DNA of 64,000 bases from Lysobacter sp. K5869 (GCF_018847975.1 NZ_CP072597.1:4751001-4815000), one strand, 5' to 3'; shown: positions 43,416 to 52,553, counted from the first letter of the stretch. Translations and numbers: made by a program. The notes: generated by a model from the letters alone, not told the origin.

Positions 43416-45367
43416 GCATGACGCACGCAACCATCCACGCCGCGCTGCGCCGCGCCTTCGCCGCCGCCCTGCTGCTGGCGCTGCCGCTGGCCACCTTGGC
43501 CGCGCCCGCCGCGCAAGCGCCCGAAGACAAAGACCTCAACGCCGCGCAAGCCGCCGAACGCGAAAACCGCGGCGACCAGCTGCTGGTGCTGAGCTACCAC
43601 GACGTGCGCGACGACGTCGCCCGCAAGGGCGACCCCGACGCCTACGCCGTCAGCACCCAGAACTTCGCCGCCCACCTGGACTGGCTGTCCGGCCACGGCT
43701 ACCGCCCGGTCTCGCTCAGCGACGTCATCAAAGCCTCGCGCGGCGAAATCAAGCTGCCGCCCAAGGCCGTACTGCTGACCTTCGACGACGGCCTGCGCAG
43801 CATCTACACCCACGTCTTCCCGCTGCTGCGCGCGTACAACTACCCAGCCCTGATGGCGGTCGTCACCCACTGGGTCGATCTGCCCAAGGACCAAAAGGTC
43901 GACTACGGCCCGCGCATGTTCACCCACGACGACTTCGTCACCTGGGACCAACTGCGCGAGATGCAGGCCTCCGGCCTGGTCGAAATCTCCTCGCACAGCG
44001 ACAACCTGCACCGCGGCATCACCTCCAACCCGCAAGGCAACACCATGCCCGCGGCGATCACCCGCGAATGGGACGCCCAGGCCCAGCGCTACGAAACCGA
44101 AGCGCAATACCTCGACCGCGTGCGCCGCGACCTCACCGCCAGCAAGAGCAAGATCGAACGCGAACTCGGCGTCTCGCCGCAGTCGGTGGTGTGGCCGTAC
44201 GCGGCCTACAACAGCCAGACCAACGACATCGCCGACAAGCTCGGCATGAGCGTCACCTTCGACCTGGAAGGCCGCCACCAGACCGTCGGCCGCGACCTGC
44301 ACGGCCTCGCCCGCCTGCTGGTGTTCGACAACCCCACCGTGCAGGACCTCACCTACGAACTGCGCCACGACGAGGAACTCGACGGGCTGCGCGCGCTGCA
44401 AGTCGATCTGGACTACGTCTACGACCCAGACCCGGCCCAGCAAGCGCGCAACCTCGACAAGCTGATCGAACGCATCAAGCAAGTCGGCCCCAGCCACGTG
44501 TTCCTGCAAGCCTTCGCCGACCCCGACGGCAACGGCTCGGCCGACGCGCTGTACTTCCCCAACCGCCGGTTGCCGATGCGCGCCGACCTGTTCAATCGTG
44601 TCGCGTGGCAGATCAAGACCCGCGCCCACGCCAAGGTGTTCGCGTGGCTGCCGGTGCTGGGCTATGAGCTGCCCGACAAAGCGCTCGACGCGCAACTGGC
44701 GATCAAGTCCACCAACCCGGCCGAAACCCACCGCCTCAACCCGTTCGACCCGCGCACGCGGCAGATCGTCGCCGACATCTACGAAGACCTCGCCGTCAGC
44801 GGCTACACCGAAGGCCTGCTGTTCCACGACGACGCCTTCCTGCGCGACGACGAACTGCGCGGCATCGCCCCGGACGCGCCGGCCGCGCGCACCCAGGCGC
44901 TGATCGACTTCACCCACGAACTGATCCGCGCCGCCGGCAAATGGCGCCCCAAGCTCATCACCGTGCGCAACCTGTTCGCCGGCCCGGTGCTGCAGCCCAA
45001 GAGCGAAGCGTGGTTCGCCCAGGATCTGGCCGCGTTCAACACCGCCTACGACTACACCGCGGTGATGGCGATGCCGTGGATGGAGAACAGCCGCGACCCG
45101 CAGCGCTGGATGGACCGGTTGGTCGAACGCGTCAAAGCCTCGCCGCGCGGCCTCTCGCGCACGATCTTCGAACTGCAGACCGTGGACTGGCGCGACAAAA
45201 GCAAGCCGATTCCGGCCGACCAGCTCAAGCGCATGGCCCGCCGCCTGCAAGCCGACGGCGCGCGCCATCTGGCGTGGTACCCGGACGACTTCATCCAAGA
45301 CCGCCCCTCCACCGCCGACGCGCGCGAAATCATGTCCGCGCGCGGCTTCCCCTACCTCGAGAAGTAA
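43412..45367 (+). CDS. pgaB: Poly-beta-1,6-GlcNAc N-deacetylase PgaB/HmsF
   Basis: 651 residues. N-terminal CE4 deacetylase (about 55-300) with LSYHDV, TFDDG (D125, D126) and the metal His pair H195/H200 in SSHSDNLH. The C-terminal GH13-like/glycoside hydrolase domain (about 330-640) includes LLFHDDAFLRDDE, the Asp cluster used to cut dPNAG. The signal peptide ends in APAAQA and no cysteine occurs in the first 60 residues, so unlike E. coli PgaB it does not look like a lipoprotein. It partly deacetylates PNAG in the periplasm before export through PgaA. Confidence 0.93.
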   Translation: MSMTHATIHAALRRAFAAALLLALPLATLAAPAAQAPEDKDLNAAQAAERENRGDQLLVLSYHDVRDDVARKGDPDAYAVSTQNFAAHLDWLSGHGYRPVSLSDVIKASRGEIKLPPKAVLLTFDDGLRSIYTHVFPLLRAYNYPALMAVVTHWVDLPKDQKVDYGPRMFTHDDFVTWDQLREMQASGLVEISSHSDNLHRGITSNPQGNTMPAAITREWDAQAQRYETEAQYLDRVRRDLTASKSKIERELGVSPQSVVWPYAAYNSQTNDIADKLGMSVTFDLEGRHQTVGRDLHGLARLLVFDNPTVQDLTYELRHDEELDGLRALQVDLDYVYDPDPAQQARNLDKLIERIKQVGPSHVFLQAFADPDGNGSADALYFPNRRLPMRADLFNRVAWQIKTRAHAKVFAWLPVLGYELPDKALDAQLAIKSTNPAETHRLNPFDPRTRQIVADIYEDLAVSGYTEGLLFHDDAFLRDDELRGIAPDAPAARTQALIDFTHELIRAAGKWRPKLITVRNLFAGPVLQPKSEAWFAQDLAAFNTAYDYTAVMAMPWMENSRDPQRWMDRLVERVKASPRGLSRTIFELQTVDWRDKSKPIPADQLKRMARRLQADGARHLAWYPDDFIQDRPSTADAREIMSARGFPYLEK

Positions 45368-45466
45368 TCGCCCGACACCCGAACGCGTCCGCCTAGCACC
45401 GAACGTTTTCTCGATCCCCAACGGGCGCGCGGCCAGGACCGGCCGCCGCCCCAGGAGCGTCGCCGC

Positions 45467-46726
45467 ATGAGCACCCACACCAGCCCCCTACTGACCGCGC
45501 TGTTCCAATTCGCGTTCTACTACCCGATCGTGATGTCGTTCTTCTGGATCGCGGGCGGGCTGTATTACTACTTCCGCCGCGAGCGCAGCGCGCGCGGCCG
45601 CACCGACCCGCCGCCGCTGGACGCGGCGCCGTTCGTCAGCATCCTCATCCCCTGCCACAACGAAGGCGACCACGTCCACGAAACCATCGGCGCCGCGCTG
45701 GCCCAGCGCTACCCGGATTTCGAAGTCATCGCGATCAACGACGGCAGCCGCGACGACACCGGCGAACAACTCAACCGCCTCGCCGCGATCCACCCGCGCC
45801 TGCGTGTCGTGCACCTGGACCGCAACCTCGGCAAGGCCAACGGCATGCGCATGGGCGCGCTGGCCGCGCGCTCGGAGTACCTGGTCTGCATCGACGGCGA
45901 CGCCTTGCTCGACGAGTACGCCACCCACTGGATGGTCTGGCACCTGTGCTCGGGCGCGCGCGTCGGCGCGGTCACCGGCAACCCGCGCATCCGCAACCGC
46001 TCGACCCTGCTCGGCCGCCTGCAAGTCGGCGAGTTCTCCTCGATCATCGGCATGATCAAACGCGCCCAGCGCGTCTACGGCCGCATCTTCACCGTCTCCG
46101 GCGTGATCTGCGCGTTCCGGCGCAGCGCCCTGCACCGCATCGGCTACTGGTCCGACAGCATGGTCACCGAAGACATCGACATCAGCTGGCGCCTGCAGAT
46201 GGACCACTGGGACATCCGCTACGAACCCAACGCGATGTGCTTCATCCTCATGCCCGAAACCCTCAAAGGCCTGTGGAAACAGCGCCTGCGCTGGGCCCAG
46301 GGCGGCGTCGAAGTGCTGATGCGCCACAGCCGCGACCTGTTCTCGTGGCGCAAGCGGCGGATGTGGGCGGTGATGGCCGAATACGTCGCCAGCGTCGCTT
46401 GGGCCTACATCATGGCCTTCATCATTCTGCTATGGGCGGTCGGCCTGTTCGTCGACCTGCCGCCGCAACTGCGCGTCACCACCCTGCTGCCGTCCTGGCA
46501 CGGCGTGATCCTGGCGCTGATCTGCCTGCTGCAGTTCGCCGCCAGCATCATCATCGACCGCCGCTACGAAACCGGCGTCGGCCGCAACTACTACTGGATG
46601 ATCTGGTACCCGATGGCCTATTGGCTGTTGAGCTTCTTCACCACCGTCACCGCCGTGCCCAAGGCGCTGCTCAAACGCCGCGGCACTCGCGCCACCTGGG
46701 TCAGCCCGGATCGGGGGCTGCGATGA
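45467..46726 (+). CDS. pgaC: Poly-beta-1,6-GlcNAc synthase PgaC/HmsR
   Basis: 419 residues, processive GT2. An N-terminal membrane helix pair (about 10-36), then FVSILIPCHNEG, IAINDGS, CIDGDALLD, the TEDIDISW acceptor motif and QRLRW, and C-terminal membrane segments (about 305-395). It polymerises UDP-GlcNAc into beta-1,6-linked chain at the inner membrane and needs PgaD. A clear Shine-Dalgarno AGGAG precedes the ATG, after a 99-bp gap from pgaB. The stop overlaps pgaD as ATGA. Cyclic di-GMP activates the PgaC-PgaD complex in E. coli. Confidence 0.95.
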   Translation: MSTHTSPLLTALFQFAFYYPIVMSFFWIAGGLYYYFRRERSARGRTDPPPLDAAPFVSILIPCHNEGDHVHETIGAALAQRYPDFEVIAINDGSRDDTGEQLNRLAAIHPRLRVVHLDRNLGKANGMRMGALAARSEYLVCIDGDALLDEYATHWMVWHLCSGARVGAVTGNPRIRNRSTLLGRLQVGEFSSIIGMIKRAQRVYGRIFTVSGVICAFRRSALHRIGYWSDSMVTEDIDISWRLQMDHWDIRYEPNAMCFILMPETLKGLWKQRLRWAQGGVEVLMRHSRDLFSWRKRRMWAVMAEYVASVAWAYIMAFIILLWAVGLFVDLPPQLRVTTLLPSWHGVILALICLLQFAASIIIDRRYETGVGRNYYWMIWYPMAYWLLSFFTTVTAVPKALLKRRGTRATWVSPDRGLR

Positions 46727-48024
46727 GCAACGGCAACGAACGCACGCCCGACGACGCCGCGCCGCCCGCGCGCGGCGCCGACACCGGCCGCGCCGCCGAC
46801 GGCTTCAGCCGCCCCGCGCACAGCACCGCGGCGCCGCCGCGCACCGTCAGCGCCGACGCCGAACCGACGTCCGCGAAAAAACGCGATCCGCACAAACACG
46901 ACTCGCGCCTGATCCAAAAACCCGGCTCGCAACACCCCGTGCCGCGCACGCTGTGGGGCGTGGTCACCGGCGCGTTCTGGCTGGCGTATTTGTACTTGTG
47001 GATGCCGGTGCTGACCTTGGTGCTGTGGCTGCTCGGCCTGCGCACGGTCGCCTCCGAACTGTACCTGCGCACCCACGAAGTCGACCCGTTCCTGATGCTG
47101 GCCCTGCCCGCCACCGCCGCCGCGGTAGTCGCGCTGCTGCTGGTGTGGGCCGAGTACAACCGCTGGCGCTTCGCCGGCAACGACGCCGAACGGCGAACGC
47201 GTCTGCCCGACGTCACGCTCGACGAAGTCGCGCAAGGCCTCGGCGCCAGCGCCGAGGTCGCGCAAGCGCTCAACGCCGGCCGCGTCAGCGTCCTGCACAT
47301 GGACCCGAACCACGCCGTGCCGCTGTCGGTCACCGCGGTCACCCCGACCCCGCCCGCGCAAAACCCGTTCCCGCCGCTGCCGCCCAAACCGCGCTTCGCG
47401 CGCACGCCCACCGAACCGAACAACCAATGGCTGCTGGTGGTGGCGCTGGCTTCCATCGCGGTGGTGATCGGCGTGCTCATCATGGTCTCGCACGGCTACC
47501 GCCAGATCGAAAGCGCCGCGCCGGTGCACGGCCTGGAAGGCGCGCCCGGCATGGACCGCCCCGCGCTGCCGGCGAACGCCGAAGGCCTCGGCTTCATCGG
47601 CCCCGCCAACGAAGCCCCGCCCGCCGCGACCAGCGACGCCACCGCTCCCGTGCCCGACACCGCACCCGACGCCGTCGCGCTCGCACGCGACGCCAAAGCC
47701 CGTCGCGCCGCGCAGGCCCGGCGCAAGAACGCGGCCGTCGCCAACAACGCCAAACCGCGCCCGCTGCCCGGCTACAGCCCCAAGCCCGCGTATCCGCTCG
47801 ACTCGCTGCGCCAATCCGAAGGCGGCCTGGTCACCCTGCGCGTGCAAGTGTCCGCGCAAGGCCTGCCGACCAAGATCGACGTCAGCCGCCGCAGCGGCTT
47901 CCGCTCGCTCGACCGCGCCGCGGTGAGCACCGTGCGGCGTTGGAAATTCGCGCCGGCCGTGCGCGACGGCAAAGCCGTGGCGGCGGTGGTGATCGTGCCG
48001 GTGGAATTCAAACCGCGCGATTGA
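46723..48024 (+). CDS. pgaD: PgaD-like subunit fused to a TonB C-terminal domain
   Basis: 433 residues, against roughly 140 for E. coli PgaD. Residues 1-60 are a polar, disordered-looking extension. Residues about 60-150 match PgaD/HmsS: SRLIQKPGS, then two membrane helices (about 79-106 and 123-143) with YLWMPVLTLVLWLLG. Residues 150-235 are cytoplasmic, ending in a proline-rich run. A third helix lies at about 237-256, then an Ala/Pro-rich periplasmic linker. A TonB C-terminal domain follows at about 352-432 with YP.DSLRQSEGGLVTLRVQV, SGFRSLDRAAVSTVRRWKFAPA and VIVPVEF. The frame is continuous. The PgaD part should support PgaC; the TonB part is unexpected. Confidence 0.9.
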   Translation: MSNGNERTPDDAAPPARGADTGRAADGFSRPAHSTAAPPRTVSADAEPTSAKKRDPHKHDSRLIQKPGSQHPVPRTLWGVVTGAFWLAYLYLWMPVLTLVLWLLGLRTVASELYLRTHEVDPFLMLALPATAAAVVALLLVWAEYNRWRFAGNDAERRTRLPDVTLDEVAQGLGASAEVAQALNAGRVSVLHMDPNHAVPLSVTAVTPTPPAQNPFPPLPPKPRFARTPTEPNNQWLLVVALASIAVVIGVLIMVSHGYRQIESAAPVHGLEGAPGMDRPALPANAEGLGFIGPANEAPPAATSDATAPVPDTAPDAVALARDAKARRAAQARRKNAAVANNAKPRPLPGYSPKPAYPLDSLRQSEGGLVTLRVQVSAQGLPTKIDVSRRSGFRSLDRAAVSTVRRWKFAPAVRDGKAVAAVVIVPVEFKPRD

Positions 48025-48046
48025 CGACCCGCTCCACCGCCGTACC

Positions 48047-48077
48047 GCGGCGCGCGCCGGCTTACGGCGCGCGCCGC
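48047..48077. terminator. Bidirectional hairpin between pgaD and the DsbA-like gene
   Basis: A 13-bp G+C-only stem (48047-48059 with 48065-48077) around the loop GCTTA lies between two convergent genes. It overlaps the last codons of the minus-strand gene. No U tract is present on either side. Confidence 0.5.
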
Positions 48078-48700
48078 TGCGCGATCGCATCGGCGATCTG
48101 ATCCTCCGACCCGCCGCCCATCACCAGCCCGCCGATATCGAAGGTCGGCACCGTGCGCACGCCCTTCTCGCGCGAGGCGGCGATGCGCTTCTCGCTCTCG
48201 GCCTGCTCGTACGGATCGGCCAGAATCGCCGCGGCCTCCGCGTGCGCGAACCCGTGCTTCGTCGCGATGTCCGCCAACCCGTCCTTGTCGGAAACATTGC
48301 GGCCATCGACGAAGAACGCATGCATGAACGCCTTCGCCAGCGCGCCTTGCGTCCCGCGCCCGCGCGCATGCCGCAGCAGCGTGTGCGCGTGCACGGTGCG
48401 GAAGATCAACGGCTGCCGCTCGAAACTCAGCTTGAGCTCCAGGCCCGACGTCCGCGCTTCGGCCTCGGGCTTAGCGAAGATCGCGCCTTCGTTGGCGATG
48501 TCGAAACCGCGCGAAACGAAGTAGTCCGCCAGCTTGTACCCCTCCGGCGGCGCGGTGGGATGCAACTCGAACGGATGATGCTCGACATCCACCTCGAGGG
48601 TCGGGAAACGCTCGGACAACACCTTGTCCAAACGGTGCTGCCCGATGGCGCACCATGGGCAGACGATGTCGGAATACAAATCGATTTTCAGCGCGGGCAT
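48062..48700 (-). CDS. DsbA family oxidoreductase, FrnE-like
   Basis: 212 residues without signal peptide, so cytosolic. The thioredoxin-fold active site is CPWC (C14-C17 in YSDIVCPWCAIGQHRL) with the cis-Pro loop RTVPTFDIGG near the C-terminus and the helical insertion of the FrnE/2-hydroxychromene isomerase group between them. Family members are disulfide isomerases linked to oxidative stress. The ATG at 48700 has GGAGG eight bases upstream and is preferred to the ATG five codons earlier. Confidence 0.9.
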   Translation of the reverse strand: MPALKIDLYSDIVCPWCAIGQHRLDKVLSERFPTLEVDVEHHPFELHPTAPPEGYKLADYFVSRGFDIANEGAIFAKPEAEARTSGLELKLSFERQPLIFRTVHAHTLLRHARGRGTQGALAKAFMHAFFVDGRNVSDKDGLADIATKHGFAHAEAAAILADPYEQAESEKRIAASREKGVRTVPTFDIGGLVMGGGSEDQIADAIAQRRAP

Positions 48701-48715
48701 TGCAAGAGCCTCCAT

Positions 48716-49225
48716 GCGGCGGGGGTCGTCGAGTCGATGGCCGCGCACGCGGCCACCCTGAAAGGAACGTCGATCCGCAGCCGATCCGTGCCCCGGCCCT
48801 GCGGAAAGCGGCGCAATGGTAGAACGCCGCAGCGACGCGGATCGGTGTCGGCGGTCAGGAATCGCTCACGCTTGCCCAAGCCCTTCGCCTCGCCCATCGC
48901 GACGCGGCGCACGAGGTTCGCGGCCGCGCGCGACGGACGAAGACCGCGCACATCGGCATCGTGATACGCGGCACGGGAGCAGCGAGATCGCGGCACCGTA
49001 CTGGACACAGGCGTTGACGGAAACCGCCCCGCAGGCGACGAACGCCCCCGGCTTGAAACGAAGACAGGCCGCTTCCGAGCGTACTCGCCGCGCTTCGCAT
49101 CATCGTCCCAACGTCGCAGCGACCGCTTTGCGCAAGTCGGCTCGGACACAAGGCTTCCCGCGGAGGATGCAGCGAAAAGATCGGAGCCCTGGCCGAGATC
49201 GAAGCGCGGCCAGCGGCTTACGGAC
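48716..49225. other. Gene-poor region
   Basis: 510 bp in which only arginine- and serine-rich short frames occur, none with a ribosome site or recognisable protein. I see no repeat or RNA gene. It may hold the promoter of the FrnE-like gene at its left end. Confidence 0.4.
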
Positions 49226-49624
49226 TTAACGCTGCGATCCCACGATTGGACTGAGCTGGATTTTTTCGACGCTGCCGACTTCCAACGCAACGACCTTCCC
49301 GCTGCCGGCGGGGCATCTCAGTTTTCCGTGGAAGGTCGCACGAAACGTCTTGTTCAAATATTCCTGTGGACGCCAAACATGATTCTTGACGGTCGCGATG
49401 GAGCGTTGCCGGGATTGCGGATTGAAGTCGAGTCGAATGCCCTTCTTGGAGCCCATAGCGTCGACCAGCCATGCGCCCTCCCTGCTGGCTTCCAGATACG
49501 CGTTTATGTGCGCCACACGTTCCACGCACCTAGGCGCCAACACCTCCGCCACTGTCTGCGGCCTTTCGGATGCAACCGCGCCGGTTGCCATGACCCATGC
49601 CGCCAACGTCAGCCATGCCTTCAT
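49226..49624 (-). CDS. Small secreted hypothetical protein
   Basis: 132 residues, not recognised. A signal peptide (about 1-18, MKAWLTLAAWVMATGAVAS) and two cysteines in the mature part (CVERV.., LRCPAGSG). The start has GGAGG seven bases upstream. It should be periplasmic or secreted. Confidence 0.7.
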   Translation of the reverse strand: MKAWLTLAAWVMATGAVASERPQTVAEVLAPRCVERVAHINAYLEASREGAWLVDAMGSKKGIRLDFNPQSRQRSIATVKNHVWRPQEYLNKTFRATFHGKLRCPAGSGKVVALEVGSVEKIQLSPIVGSQR

Positions 49625-49881
49625 CAGCAACCTCCCCCTGATTTGCACCACGACGCCGTCGAGCGGTCTGCCGACTTTTCTATCGCGTCCGCATCGAATC
49701 CGCCGGCCGCGGTCCAGACCCCGGAGCCCGCATCCTGGCCCAGCCCCTTGAACAAGAGGGCTTCAGCAGCATAGGCCCTTTTCTCGCCGAGTTTTCGTCC
49801 GAGGACGGTGCGGGCCATGCGGGGATAAAGTTCGCCAACGCGATGCGATTCAAAAACACCGGATGCTTGCACCCGCCGCAT
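49624..49881 (-). CDS. Possible small ORF upstream of the secreted protein gene
   Basis: 85 residues; the stop overlaps the start of the 132-residue gene as TGATG, as in coupled genes. The sequence (LGRKLGEKRAYAAEALLFKG, GVWTAAGGFDADAIEKSADR) looks like a real protein, but there is no recognised family and the start is uncertain. It could also be the remnant C-terminus of a larger gene. Confidence 0.4.
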   Translation of the reverse strand: MRRVQASGVFESHRVGELYPRMARTVLGRKLGEKRAYAAEALLFKGLGQDAGSGVWTAAGGFDADAIEKSADRSTASWCKSGGGC

Positions 49882-49920
49882 TCCGATGGATTACTGGCGC
49901 CTCCCACCGGAGAACCGTCC

Positions 49921-50559
49921 ATGTCACTTGAGCACTGGCTCGCATTCGTCGCCGCATCGGCCGTCCTTCTCGCCCTCCCCGGCCCCACGGTCTTGCTCAT
50001 CGTCTCCTATGCCCTGGGCCACGGCCGCAAGGCCGCGACCTCCACCGTCGCCGGCGTCGCGCTCGGCGACTTCACCGCCATGACCGCCTCCATGCTCGGC
50101 CTGGGCGCGCTGCTGGCGGCCTCGGCGACGCTGTTCACCGCCCTGAAATGGATCGGCGCGGCCTACCTCGTCTACCTCGGCATCAAACTCTGGCGCGCGC
50201 CGGTGTCCGCGGGCGCCGCCGACGAAACGGCCGCCGACGCGCCGAAGGAACGGCCGCTGCGGATCTTCCTGCACACCTACGCCGTCACCGCGCTGAACCC
50301 GAAAAGCATCATCTTCTTCGTAGCGTTCCTGCCGCAGTTCCTCGACACCGCGCGGCCGCTGCTCGGGCAAATGCTGATCTTCGAACTCACCTTCCTCGTG
50401 CTCGCCACCGCCAACGCGACGCTGTACGGTCTCCTGGCCGCGATGGCGCGCCGCTCGATCCGCAAGCCGCGCGTGCAGCGCACGATCAACCGGGTCGGCG
50501 GCTCGCTGATGATCGGCGCCGGCGCGCTGGCCGTGGGGTGGAAACGCGCGGCGGCCTGA
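49921..50559 (+). CDS. LysE/RhtB family amino acid exporter
   Basis: 212 residues with six hydrophobic segments. The N-terminus has the family signature FVAASAVLLALPGPTVLLIVSYALGHGRKAA (in pieces LLALPGPTVLLIVS and GRKAATSTVAGVALGD), and the middle has TALNPKSIIFFVAFLPQF. It exports amino acids or related compounds across the inner membrane. GGAGAA lies eight bases before the ATG. Confidence 0.92.
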   Translation: MSLEHWLAFVAASAVLLALPGPTVLLIVSYALGHGRKAATSTVAGVALGDFTAMTASMLGLGALLAASATLFTALKWIGAAYLVYLGIKLWRAPVSAGAADETAADAPKERPLRIFLHTYAVTALNPKSIIFFVAFLPQFLDTARPLLGQMLIFELTFLVLATANATLYGLLAAMARRSIRKPRVQRTINRVGGSLMIGAGALAVGWKRAAA

Positions 50560-50616
50560 AAGCCCGGCCGCACGCGAACGACGACCCACCGCCCCCTGAC
50601 CCCACTGAGGCCTCCC

Positions 50617-51060
50617 ATGACGACTATCGCGCTGCTCGCGTCGATGCTCATCGGCGGCGCGGACGCGGACGAACGCGCCGCGCACCCGACCATCGCCTAC
50701 AAGATCCTGACCCGGCCGGAAACCGAAGCCCTGCGAACCCACGGCCGCTTCGCAGGCTCGCCCGCCGACCTCGCCGACGGCTTCATCCACCTGTCCACCG
50801 CCGAACAACTCACCGGCACCGCCGACCGCCATTTCCCCGGCCAGACCGACCTGTTCCTCGCCGCGGTGAACGTCGAAGCCACCGGCGAAACGATGAAGTG
50901 GGAACGCTCGCCGCGCAGCGGCCTGATCTTTCCGCACCTGTACGGCGTGCTGGAACAGCGCTGGGTGATGTCCTTGGCGCCGCTGCGGCGCGATAGCGAA
51001 GGGCGCGTGGTGGTGGGAATATCCTCCGCTTCACCCGACGGCCCATCCCCCCCGGCGTGA
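50617..51060 (+). CDS. DUF952 family protein
   Basis: 147 residues. After about 25 N-terminal residues the DUF952 pattern is clear: TIAYKILTRPETEALRTHGRF-AGSPADLADGFIHLSTAEQ, then TADRHFPGQTDLFLAAVN and GLIFPHLYGVL. The family is small and its biochemical role is not settled; an ADP-ribosyltransferase-like fold has been suggested for it. The N-terminal MTTIALLASMLIGGADA could be a signal peptide or simply a late alternative start. It lies 57 bp after the LysE gene on the same strand. Confidence 0.85.
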   Translation: MTTIALLASMLIGGADADERAAHPTIAYKILTRPETEALRTHGRFAGSPADLADGFIHLSTAEQLTGTADRHFPGQTDLFLAAVNVEATGETMKWERSPRSGLIFPHLYGVLEQRWVMSLAPLRRDSEGRVVVGISSASPDGPSPPA

Positions 51061-51084
51061 AGTAGCGCGCTAAGCGGAAACAAA

Positions 51085-51107
51085 AAGCCCCGCCATCGGC
51101 GGGGCTT
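51085..51107 (-). terminator. Rho-independent terminator of the glycine-rich protein operon
   Basis: AAGCCCCGCC (51085-51094) pairs with GGCGGGGCTT (51098-51107) around ATC. On the minus strand the stem is followed by a T run (TTTTTG), so it serves the minus-strand operon that ends at 51141. Confidence 0.85.
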
Positions 51108-51140
51108 AGTACAGCGATGCGTGCGTTACGACGCGTGGGC

Positions 51141-51632
51141 CTACCTCTCTCTGCGCGGAGGGCGAACAATCACGGTGCCGCCGCCCGCACTGCCGCCGCT
51201 ACCCGGCGCGACGCTGCCGCCACCAGCCGCGCCGCCGCCCCCGCCCGAGCCGCCTTCGCCGCCTCCACCGCCACCCCCGCCGGCCGGCGGCTGGATAACT
51301 TGGTTGACCGGCACTTGAGGACCGCCGAAGTAGTTCTGCGGGTCGTCGCTGCGCGTGTAGTTGACACAAGCGACCTCATTGCAAACGACAAGAACGTCTC
51401 CGCTCATCTGCCTGTAGTTCGAGTCCTTCAGAAGATTGCGGTCCACCGTTCTCAAAAACTCCAATGTCGGCGCGTCCGGCGCCGGCGATTGCAGACGGCA
51501 CGACGTCATGCAGCGGTACGCGCCGTAGATCCCCGCCTTCCCCTCTCTCACGCTGCCGGCATAAGCATAAATTCCGGCAGACACCGCGAGAGCCGCCGAC
51601 ACTCCCAGCAAAACGACACTTGGCCTACGCAT
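51141..51632 (-). CDS. Exported protein with glycine-rich C-terminus
   Basis: 163 residues, not recognised. An N-terminal hydrophobic segment (about 6-26) may be a signal peptide or anchor. The middle has four cysteines (YRCMTSCRLQSP, VVCNEVACVNYTRSDDPQNYFGG), and residues about 115-155 are nearly all glycine, alanine and serine. It ends TVIVRPPRRER. It begins 9 bp after the 303-residue gene and is cotranscribed with it. Confidence 0.75.
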   Translation of the reverse strand: MRRPSVVLLGVSAALAVSAGIYAYAGSVREGKAGIYGAYRCMTSCRLQSPAPDAPTLEFLRTVDRNLLKDSNYRQMSGDVLVVCNEVACVNYTRSDDPQNYFGGPQVPVNQVIQPPAGGGGGGGGEGGSGGGGGAAGGGSVAPGSGGSAGGGTVIVRPPRRER

Positions 51633-51641
51633 CCAATGCTC

Positions 51642-52553
51642 CTAGTTCTTGCAACAGTCTGAGTACAACTCGCTGGCCAAAGCATCGGCTTCGACCTTCT
51701 TCCCATCGGGAATCCGGCTGGCTTGGTAATCCATGGATTCGCGGGAAATCGTGCCCGGTGCCGACATCTCGACTAAGCGGTAATACGCGTAAGAGCGCAT
51801 CGGATCCTTTGCCAACATCACGCCGCTGTCGTACGCGCCCGCGTACCACATCATGGCCTCGATGTTGCCCTGCCCGACCAACGCGCTCATGTAGCCATTG
51901 GCCTTCTGCTTGTATCGCTCCAAGCCAGCGGGGTCCGCCAGCATGTCCGTCGCGCTGCGAAAGAAAACGCCCGGGTTGCTGGCGTACAGCATCTGCGCCA
52001 CCGTATCGCCGCCGTCGGCGGCTTGTTCCAGCCACTTTGCTTGCTCCGAAAGCAGTTCCGCGGAAGATGCGCAGTCCTTCCGGATACGCTGTTGATCGGC
52101 GATGTACGTGCTTCCAGACGCGCCCGCGCGTTCGTACGCTTCGGCCGCCTGCTCCATCGCCGGAACGCTCTGCAAATTCGCGCACTCGTACAGCTTCAAG
52201 TGAATCAGCAGCGCCGCGCGCGCGTCGCCCGCCTCGGCCCGCGGGCGAAGCTGAGCGACCACGTCCCGCGCGTTTCCGGAAGGAGGAACGACGGTCTCCG
52301 CCCCAGAGTGAGCAGCCTTGCGTCCATCGACGCCGCGACGGCTGGCACGTCCCTCGCGGCCCTGCGGATCCGGCGCAGGCAAGGCCGATCGTCCGTTCGC
52401 CGCGTCCGCGCCGTGAACGCCTTCCGCTCCATTCGCAACGAGGGTATCGGCGTTATCGGAGACGGCATACCAACATCCAATCAGTACCAGCAGCGCGCCC
52501 CCAGCCATCCACGCCACCCGGCCCGACCCGCTCCGTCGGCCAACACTCTTCAT
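51642..52553 (-). CDS. Membrane-anchored or lipoprotein with Sel1-like helical repeats
   Basis: 303 residues. The N-terminus has a hydrophobic helix ending LIGC (residues about 24-27), which fits a lipobox, though a simple membrane anchor is also possible. A polar Ala/Gly-rich linker (about 35-95) precedes a helical domain with Sel1/TPR-like units such as EQAKWLEQAADGGDTVAQMLYAS and GYMSALVGQGNIEAMMWYAGAYDSG. It ends in ELYSDCCKN. AAGGGAG precedes the ATG at 52553. Function unknown; it forms an operon with the glycine-rich protein. Confidence 0.75.
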   Translation of the reverse strand: MKSVGRRSGSGRVAWMAGGALLVLIGCWYAVSDNADTLVANGAEGVHGADAANGRSALPAPDPQGREGRASRRGVDGRKAAHSGAETVVPPSGNARDVVAQLRPRAEAGDARAALLIHLKLYECANLQSVPAMEQAAEAYERAGASGSTYIADQQRIRKDCASSAELLSEQAKWLEQAADGGDTVAQMLYASNPGVFFRSATDMLADPAGLERYKQKANGYMSALVGQGNIEAMMWYAGAYDSGVMLAKDPMRSYAYYRLVEMSAPGTISRESMDYQASRIPDGKKVEADALASELYSDCCKN

